Both the position numbers and the translations under genes were made by a program. DNA of 64,000 nucleotides from Stramonita haemastoma (Eukaryota; Mollusca; Gastropoda; Neogastropoda; Muricidae): positions 18,250,514 through 18,314,513 of the forward strand of contig CM060342.1 in the NCBI GenBank assembly GCA_030674155.1, written 5' to 3'. Below the pieces are notes generated by a model. That model was not told where the DNA came from and ran no database searches. It saw nothing but the letters and a program-made list of their open reading frames with translations. Shown one piece after another: positions 56,996 through 64,000 of the stretch. How positions within the stretch are numbered: the first letter of the stretch is position 1; every line of letters starts with the position of its first letter.

Positions 56996-57845
56996 CTACA
57001 CAGCCACCCATCCGAAGTGTTGATTCTAGGATTTTCATATAAATCAGCCAAAAGCCCGTTGGCACTGGTTTTTTTAAGTTCACAAAATCAGTGCATGGAG
57101 ATTTCAACATTTTGTATTGCCATACTGGCATAAAGTGCGACAATGGCAAACCTTTATTCGAATAAGCACGACACTGTCTTTTCTTCTTCTTTCATTTTGT
57201 GCATCCATATGTTAATTTAATGATCTGCCAGAATCTTGCATCCTAGATCAACACCGACCCTATCCGAACATAAATATTTTGGCAACAACTGAAAATTTCA
57301 CAATAAGAAACGCCTCTATTAAATTAAATCAAAGCGCAATATAAAATCTTTTATAAAGAAATATTAAAGCATAGCTGCCAACTATTCCTTTTCCCCAGAA
57401 TTTGTCCACTTTCTCACCACAATTCCATTTTTCCACGAATCATCTACATGTACCCAGATATCAAAGAAAAGTGCAGAACCTGACTGCTGTCCACACGGCA
57501 AAAGTTAGGCCTTCTACTGCATTCTGTGCTGGTGTCATTTCAAAATGGTGACTGGCAGATTTGAGCTGTCTTGCGACACTATGGCAGTTACCTGAAAACT
57601 CCAAGGAAGGCAACTGTGCAATGAAAACGGAGTTCAGGGACTAGATAGCCCAGTGACAATGAACAAGCACTTTTGCTGAGCATGTGACAAGCAGTTGTGA
57701 GCAGGAGAACAGCTATAGCAAACTATGAAGAGCCCACACAGTCTGGCTCAAATTTGACACTTTGGACTTCCTCTGCTATAAGATATAACGCAACAAAGAT
57801 TAATGCAACTGGTACTCCACAACTGTGTACTTTTTAGCCTTTTTT
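56996..57845 (+). other. Unique-looking non-coding stretch
   Basis: AT-rich, no repeat family recognised and no splice-flanked coding frame found. Confidence 0.45.
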
Positions 57846-58320
57846 CCCTTTGTTTTTTGGCTAGAGCTCCAAGATTCACTTGCGGTAAGACTTTGCATAT
57901 GCAATGGTTTTGCCCAACTTTAAGGTAGCTTGCACGCCTACTTTAGGGATGATGGCATAAGCAAGCACAACACCAGTGTGCATGCATTTTTTTCATTTTG
58001 TCATCCATTCCCACCAGCTTGCAATGGACTATTCTTTTGAAAGGTGAAATGGGTTTTAACCTGCGTGCAAGATGTTCTGTATGGGTTGGCACACTGGACC
58101 TCAGTTTACAGTCTCGTCTGAAGGACTTTTGGTGGAGTGGAGTCGGCATTGATGTTAACTCCAGGGGAAAAAATTTCATAAACGGGCATTTTGGTGGTAG
58201 CTCAAATCTGGTAGCACATTTTCACTCATAAAACAGACAACAGTAGTTGCTGCCTGAGTGTTCAAAGAAGATTGTGGGTGCAACACCCCAACTACCAGGC
58301 TATCCCACCATTCCCCCCCA
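57846..58320 (-). mobile_element. SINE family E with a repeat G end inside, minus strand
   Basis: Tail Y (TAGAGCTCCAAGATTCACTT), body (GCGTGCAAGATGTTCTGTAT, GGACCTCAGTTTACAGTCTC), then a repeat G end (CAACAGTAGTTGCTGCCTGA) inside the head, and the head end (CCAACTACCAGGCTATCCCA). Confidence 0.75.
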
Positions 58321-58989
58321 AATTGTCTACTGATATTCTACTTTGAGAACACAGACTTAAGTGTTTATTGCACTTTCGTCTGATACAGCCATTTCATTTC
58401 ATAGCATGGCACATTATTCTTTCCCCACTACATCAAGGTGTCAGAAGATGACAAGTTTGCTCCTTCAGCCATCAAAAATGCCTCAGCTGCTAAAGGTTTT
58501 TTTTTTTCAATTCTCAAAAGTTGGCAGCTTTGCTAAATTCAACAAAAAGATATGAGCACAGCAACTTCACTGACAGGTCTTTATCTGGATCATAAGACCC
58601 CCCCTCACCCCCAAAGAAGCTGACAAAAATTACCTTTTCACCTCCAACCTGGGTTTAGATGAAAATGTGATGTGAAAAAAACAAAACCAAAAAACCCAAG
58701 AAAAACAAAACAAAAAGAAAAGAAAATGTGACGTGACTAAGGAAGGGGGAAAATAGTTAGGAAAAAAATCCCTTCCAAGCTGCAATAAAACGATAATCCA
58801 AACAACAACAAAACAGCAATGAATATTGAATAAGATCACTGCTGCCCCACGTTCCAATAATAATCCAAATAACAACAAAACAGCAATGAATAAGATCATG
58901 GCTGTACCACACATTTGACAGTTCCATCAACTAATATGATTCTTTTGTGACGTGTGAAGGCACAAGTTAACACTGTTTTTTCCCCCCCT

Positions 58990-59853
58990 CTTTTTTTTTT
59001 TTTTTTTTTTGCTGCCTCGTCTTCTGTGACGTTCCCGTACTGCTGTTCCCACGCCGCTCATTTCAATCTCCCCGCCACAGCCATACCCAGATTCCTTGTG
59101 TCTCACCCCCGGGGTCGGGAGTCCACAGGGAGCTCATCAATATTAGGCCGCTGCGGGGCCACCAGCCAGAGGGGCCCTGCACTTCTGCTGGGTCACTTTG
59201 GTGGTGTTCAGTGGTGCCTGTTCTGAGCTAACATACGCAGGACACCACCTACTAAGCCCCCTACTAACGACAGTATTAGCTCAGTCGCAGAGCCAGACTG
59301 AGTGAGTCACCCACCCAAGGTGGCAACCACCACAACGTCCCTCCAACGACCGCCTCCCCACGAACCCCCAACCCCAAAGGCTTTGACACAAATTCACCAC
59401 AGGCACAGAAGCGTATGGGGAAACCGAATCTGAGGTCACCATGAGACCAGAGCAACGGAGGCCACCGAACCAGAGGCAATTTTTATTATTGCATGATGAT
59501 CAATGATGATGAGGATGATGTAATGATGCTGCTGTGGAGGTGCATCCGCTTTGAGACTACTTGACAGGGTTGTTCTCTACGCTTACTGTCATAATATATC
59601 CCGGCGTCAACCAGGCCCGAGAGATACAGACACCTGCAGTGTTGGTCAGGTAATTAGAGCAACACTCTCAAATTCGCATCCGTAAAGTGGATGAAGCTCG
59701 ACTGTATGGTCCCAGTCTCCCCACTGAGCCCACAGCACACTCACTCTGGGTAGGAGCCGGCCGGAGCCCGAAAAAATCCCTATGACTTATGGGATTCGAA
59801 CCCGCGACCTTCCAGTCCGGAATCCACGGCGCTAACCACTGCGCCATGGCGGC
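58990..59853 (-). mobile_element. SINE family B, full length, about 860 bp
   Basis: Minus strand: tRNA-like head CCGCCATGGCGCAGTGGTTA, GCGCCGTGGATTCCGGACTG, GTCGCGGGTTCGAATCCCAT (boxes A and B intact), a long body with CTGCTGTGGAGGTGCATCCG on the plus strand, and a poly(A) tail (T run 58990-59010). It has no coding frame. Length is unusual for a SINE. Confidence 0.92.
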
Positions 59854-59874
59854 TGGTTCCTCTTTTTTGTCTTT

Positions 59875-61125
59875 TGCCAAAATAACACACAGGTCAAGGT
59901 CAACTTTCGATACAGGATAACAGAGAATGTAACAGTCCTATGATTTCAAACGGAATGCCCAAACTGCCATTACTGAATCAAATATTGCTGCACAACACTC
60001 CTTGCAGTGAAAATGGAGTACTGGACTTTGCAATATAATCATTTAAACCTGCAGAACAAATGAAAAAAATAAGTGCCATTTGTTGCTACAAATCGGGAAA
60101 GCAGCACAAATTAGAATTTGCTTCATGTGTGTGGGTCTTTAGAATCTTGACTATCATGCTGACAATTGTACAGTATCAATGTTTCATACTGCATACACTT
60201 TTTAAGAGGGCGCAAGATATTCTTCATGTGTTTGTACATGTGACCTTGGTTTATGGTCTCATTGGAAAGACTTTCTGGGGAGTCGAGTTGGTGCTGATGT
60301 TAACTGCGCAGGAAAAATTCCCTGGTACAGGTGACTGGGTGGTGGCTTGAACACACACCATCAGATGGTGTGCTCAACACTCTCACTGCTGACTAGGCTA
60401 TCCGGTCCCCCACTGTATACCATTCATCTTTTCATAAACTTCATTGAAATTTGTAGAATAGCGGGTATAGTTACATTTTGTTTCACTCCTTAAAAATATG
60501 TTTTTGAAAGTCGAGTAAACCCCCCCTCCCCCCCCAATCCTATATATTCAGCATCAAAGCCAGTCTAAGCAGTGAGAAAAGCAGGCAAAGGAGTGACATC
60601 AGAAAATACTTTTTCCACTCACATGCTTATATACTTACTCTTTTCAATTACCAATGTTTCCCCAAACATATTTTTAAAAAGCCATTTCAGATACATGTTC
60701 AAAAAGTTTTGAAGCGATTACTTTGCTGCTAGAGGTAATTTTGGAAGAAATATTCCTGAACCATATGGACTTGCTTTAAATGGTTTGGATAGGAACCCCC
60801 CCCCAAAAAAAAAAAAAAAGAAAAAAAAAGAAAGAAAAAAACAAAAACAAAACCCTAAATCAAAAAGTTAATGAAATTCAGATCAAGACCTATCAGGTTA
60901 TATAATACTGTTCAAAAGTTTTGGAATGTATCACATGTTTTCATTTATTCAAAGACTTAATTCAGTGAAACACTGGGTCCTCTGTAGAATTAAAGTTGCT
61001 GTGCTCATAACTTAAGCTTGACATAAAAGAGATATATGATCACAATCACAACTAAAATATTGTAAACATTTTGAAAAAAAAAAAAAAAGACCAGAATAAG
61101 GACAGGAAGACTTACCTTTGAAACC
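59875..61125 (+). other. Non-coding DNA with a SINE fragment
   Basis: 60195-60415 is a D/E-type body and head in reverse (GGTTTATGGTCTCATTGGAA, TGTTAACTGCGCAGGAAAAA, GACTAGGCTATCCGGTCCCC). The rest matches nothing recognised. C runs at 60519-60535 and A runs at 60810-60850. Confidence 0.55.
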
Positions 61126-61129
61126 TTTT

Positions 61130-61535
61130 CTTTTCATTCCTTGGCTAGAGCTCCCAGGTTCAGCAATGGTGAGATTTACCCCCCTTCCATTTATATAGCC
61201 GCATCCCGACTTTGGTGTTTAAACACAACACCTGTGTGCATGTGTTTTGTTCAATTTTGTCGTCTTTTCTGACCTGCATGAAATAGCCTACTCTTCCAAA
61301 ATGCGGAACAGGTTTTTAACATGTGTGCAAGATGTTCTGCATGCATTTGCACATGGGGCTTAAGCTTTTGTCTCAAGCAAAAGGCTTTGACATTCAGTTC
61401 AATTTTCCTATCAAACTGGGAAAATAGGGCAAGGCTAGGAATCAAACCCAGAACCTCACAGTTTACTTGTTACATTTAGGCATGTAAATGTCTTGACTGT
61501 CCTGCCATCTTCCTTCTTTCCAAATTGTGATGGAA
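61130..61535 (-). mobile_element. SINE family E, full length, minus strand
   Basis: Tail Y (CTAGAGCTCCCAGGTTCAGC), body (CATGTGTGCAAGATGTTCTG), head (GGGCAAGGCTAGGAATCAAA, CCAGAACCTCACAGTTTACT, TTGACTGTCCTGCCATCTTC). Confidence 0.88.
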
Positions 61536-61694
61536 AAAAAGGGACACTTCCTTTCATTAGAACCACCAGCGCTCCATCAGAGTGAAGACTCTGGTACCAT
61601 GGAAAAGGACCTGGAATTCATAACAACCCCCCCCCCCCAAACATGTAAACACTCCACTGTCACTTTAACTAAGTAGTATTGTAAGAGATCTCCC

Positions 61695-62050
61695 CCCCTA
61701 CCCATATTCCTTGGCTAGAGCTTCGAGGTTCATCAATAGTGAGATTTTGTGTATGCGGCTGTTTTTGACCACCATGAAGGTAGCCACATTTTGACTAAAG
61801 GAATGTGTTTCTGTATCCCACTGAACACCAAAATGAATCAAGGGATCGATAACATGCATATTTGATCTCCTGCATAGGTATTATTTAAAGGGAATTAAGG
61901 TACCACCAGGTCTGCACATAAGTTGACCTGGGGGATCATAAAAATCCTCATCCTTAATTCACCACATGCTGCCGAGATTCGAATTCACAACTTCATGGAC
62001 CCAAGGGATTGAAGCCAACTATCTTAACCATTTGGCTATGGCTCCTGGTG
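61695..62050 (-). mobile_element. SINE family I, full length, minus strand
   Basis: Tail Y (TAGAGCTTCGAGGTTCATCA, AAGGTAGCCACATTTTGACT), body (GGGATCGATAACATGCATAT, GTCTGCACATAAGTTGACCT), head (CTGCCGAGATTCGAATTCAC, ATCTTAACCATTTGGCTATG). It shares the tail, but not the head, with the E copy 160 bp upstream. Confidence 0.88.
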
Positions 62051-62139
62051 TAAAAGAAATAAATATCACAGAAAAACTGTTCCTATGAAGTCAGCACAAA
62101 TGCAGCGATTCTCAAAATGTGCACATGCCCCACACAGAA

Positions 62140-62490
62140 ATCCATTTGATCACATAAAAGAACCCAAGGCAATAAGTACAGTCCATGGCTCTGTGCTAGA
62201 GATAAGGCACTTGGCCCAGTTAAAGCCACCTAAAATTCCACACAGTGAAATCTGGTGGGACTCGAAGCAGAATATATTTTGAGGAAAAAACACACACACA
62301 CACTCTTATGCAAAAGTCCTTTACATGAAACTATAAACTGAGATCTCGTGTGCGAATGCATGCACACACGTTGAAACCAGTTCTGCTTTTCAGAAGAGTT
62401 GGCAGTTGTAAGCTGGTGGGAATGAATGATAAAATTGACAAAACTGCATACACACAGGGTGCTTATTGTATTATCATCAAAATAAAAATT
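62140..62490 (+). mobile_element. SINE family C end and family D/E body fragments
   Basis: 62140-62280: GATCACATAAAAGAACCCAA and AAATCTGGTGGGACTCGAAG (family C 3' half). 62310-62480: AAACTATAAACTGAGATCTC, TTCTGCTTTTCAGAAGAGTT, GCATACACACAGGGTGCTTA (family D body and tail). Confidence 0.7.
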
Positions 62491-62891
62491 CTTAACAGTA
62501 AAAATGCATGTTATGAAACAAAAACCCAAACCAAGCTGCCCTCATATATCAAAGAACCCCCCCCCCCAAAAAAAAAGAAAAAAAAAGGGGTTGTGCGTTA
62601 ACTTAGAGTAAGAAAATGATGGATGTATTCAGGAGAAGATTCCTACTGAATTTGGGGAAATTTTTCATAAAAATACTTTAAAATGTTGCAGGTAAGCACA
62701 TCTTAACCAGTTCACTGCCAGGAGAAATCTGATTTCCCAGTACCAGAGGTTTGCAGTTTTATTAGTAATAATCAACAAAAAATTCTACATCAATATTTGT
62801 ATAACGGAAAAATCAGGCTAACATTTTACTGATGGGTGAAGGGAAGGAGGTTGGGGAGGGTGGAGGAGATGGAGAGGATATGGTTGAGGAG

Positions 62892-62894
<3 letters not shown>

Positions 62895-62951
<57 letters not shown>
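62895..62951 (+). repeat. (GT)n microsatellite
   Basis: About 56 bp of pure GT. Confidence 0.97.
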
Positions 62952-62952
<1 letters not shown>

Positions 62953-62974
62953 TTATTTATCTAAAAAGAAAAAA

Positions 62975-63322
62975 AAAACACTTTTATATCGAGGATAATA
63001 GAATAAGCAATCATATGCTTTTTTTTTTTACATCCAATCCCCGTGTGTATGCAGTTTTGAAAATCTTATCTGTTCCCACCGGCACACTATGACCTACTCT
63101 TAGGAAAAGTGGGACAGGATTTAATGTGTGCGCAAGATGTTCTGCGTGCGTTCGCACACAGGGCCTCGATTTAGTCTCATCCAAGAGACTTTTGGGGAGA
63201 GTGGAGTCAGCACTGATGTTAACTCCAGAGGAAAAATCCTCTCGAACAGGATTCAAATCCAGGTCATCAAATTGCGAGCGTAATGTTCTGACAACTAGGC
63301 TATCACGGCCCCCCCTTGTGTG
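62975..63322 (-). mobile_element. SINE family D, full length, minus strand
   Basis: Tail (CTTTTATATCGAGGATAATA, CCAATCCCCGTGTGTATGCA), body (GTGCGCAAGATGTTCTGCGT), head (GGTCATCAAATTGCGAGCGT, AACTAGGCTATCACGGCCCC). Confidence 0.9.
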
Positions 63323-63454
63323 TGTGTGTGTGACCAGGAGAAAGGGTAATACTAGAGAAGAGGTTGAAGGTAGGAAGGGAAAATGCTGCGCATGTGTGAA
63401 CATTTTTGTTTATTTATTTAATTAATTAATTATTTTTTAAAATTTAATTCTTTA

Positions 63455-63575
63455 AAATATTTTATTCTTTTATATCGAGGATAATGGGATAAGCACTCAT
63501 GTGCTTTTTTACATCCAGTCCCCATGTGTATGCAGTTTTGTAAATGTCATCTGTTCCCACCAGCACTCGATGGCC
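63455..63575 (-). mobile_element. SINE family D tail, minus strand
   Basis: TTCTTTTATATCGAGGATAA, CATCCAGTCCCCATGTGTAT, CCAGCACTCGATGGCCTACT, then unrelated sequence. Confidence 0.8.
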
Positions 63576-63831
63576 TACTCTTACGAGCAGAGCAGAGGCA
63601 TCTGTCCATACCGACATCATGTTTATCGGGGTAGGTTTTGCCGCTATCAGGGCGGCTGTGAGCCAGTTAGTTACTGCCTAAGTGAGATATGGTGAGTATA
63701 GTGAGGCTAAACGAGTGCTGTGGGGACAGGAGAAAGATAGGACACTAACGACGAAAGAAAAAACCCCCACCCAAAACAAAGAAACAAAACAAAAAAAATT
63801 CTTTTTTAAAGTCTTGCGTTACCTTAGCCAG

Positions 63832-64000
63832 GATTCAGCTTCTCCTGTTGTTTCTACAGTCGCTTCTTCTTCCGTTGCTTCAAGAACTTCCATTGACTCA
63901 ACTCCTTCAGTTGCTCTTTCCATTGCTTCTCCTTCTGTTGCTTGTTCTTCAACTTTCGTTGCTTGGCTGTATTCTCATGCTTTCAATCCCATTGTTTGTT
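63832..64000. other. Possible repeat-coding exon, strand uncertain, runs off the window
   Basis: Several imperfect copies of TTCCGTTGCTTC-like sequence spaced 12-24 bp. On the plus strand, after a fair acceptor ttaccttagccag|GATTCA, it reads open to the end: DSASPVVSTVASSSVASRTS, then PSVALSIASPSVACSSTFVA (Ser/Val/Ala-rich, mucin-like). On the minus strand about 50 codons are open with EEQATEGEAMERATEGVESM and EATEEEATVETTGEAESWL followed by AG|gtaacg, a plausible donor. Either could be real; both being open follows from a period that is a multiple of three. Confidence 0.3.

Overview
The window is nuclear DNA from an animal. Coding sequence is broken into short exons (48 to 250 bp) with GT-AG introns of up to about 5 kb. 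The spaces between are full of (GT)n/(CA)n microsatellites, minisatellites and many copies of tRNA-like SINEs. The density of GT repeats and the type of SINEs fit a mollusc, most likely a marine gastropod; this is inference and was not tested. No bacterial genes, CRISPR arrays or functional tRNA/rRNA genes were recognised.

Two plus-strand genes are well supported. (1) Positions 326-11988 hold seven exons of a class I phosphatidylinositol transfer protein (PITP alpha/beta type). The first exon or exons lie upstream of the window and the stop is at 11986-11988. Three exons (A, B, C) each appear to lack one base in a short homopolymer, which most likely reflects consensus errors but could mean decay. 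(2) Positions 22283-43385 hold twelve exons that join in perfect phase into a 585-residue diflavin reductase: FMN (flavodoxin) domain, FAD-binding domain, NADPH-binding domain. It most resembles the CysJ / cytochrome P450 reductase superfamily. Its first FMN phosphate loop is degenerate, and an extra exon candidate at 25456-25684 would give a short, hydrophobic-tailed isoform.

Layout: 1-325 minisatellite made of a duplicated splice acceptor; 326-11988 PITP gene with introns full of SINEs, a pair of inverted TTAA MITEs, a pyrimidine tract and a retroelement fragment; 11989-22282 AT-rich 3' flank and intergenic DNA; 22283-43385 reductase gene; 43386-52500 gene-poor DNA with SINEs, a 38-40 bp minisatellite and a 544-bp TIR element; 52563-56634 a block made of an 81-bp poly(C) run and three G/A-only satellite tracts; 56635-64000 SINE-rich DNA ending in a possible repeat-coding exon.

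The most notable non-genic signal is a modular set of SINEs. At least three different tRNA-like heads are joined to shared central bodies and shared 3' tails in different combinations. There is also a family with an internal 5S rRNA-like segment. Several copies of one SINE family keep exact 10-14 bp target-site duplications, so that family was active recently.

I label repeat families A to K for use inside this answer only: A (about 288 bp tRNA-SINE), B (about 860 bp tRNA-SINE), C, D, E, I (tRNA-like SINEs), F (5S-like SINE), G, H, K (other dispersed repeats). 'Tail Y' means the roughly 110-bp 3' module containing AGCTCCAAGGTTCACCAATG on its reverse-complement strand.
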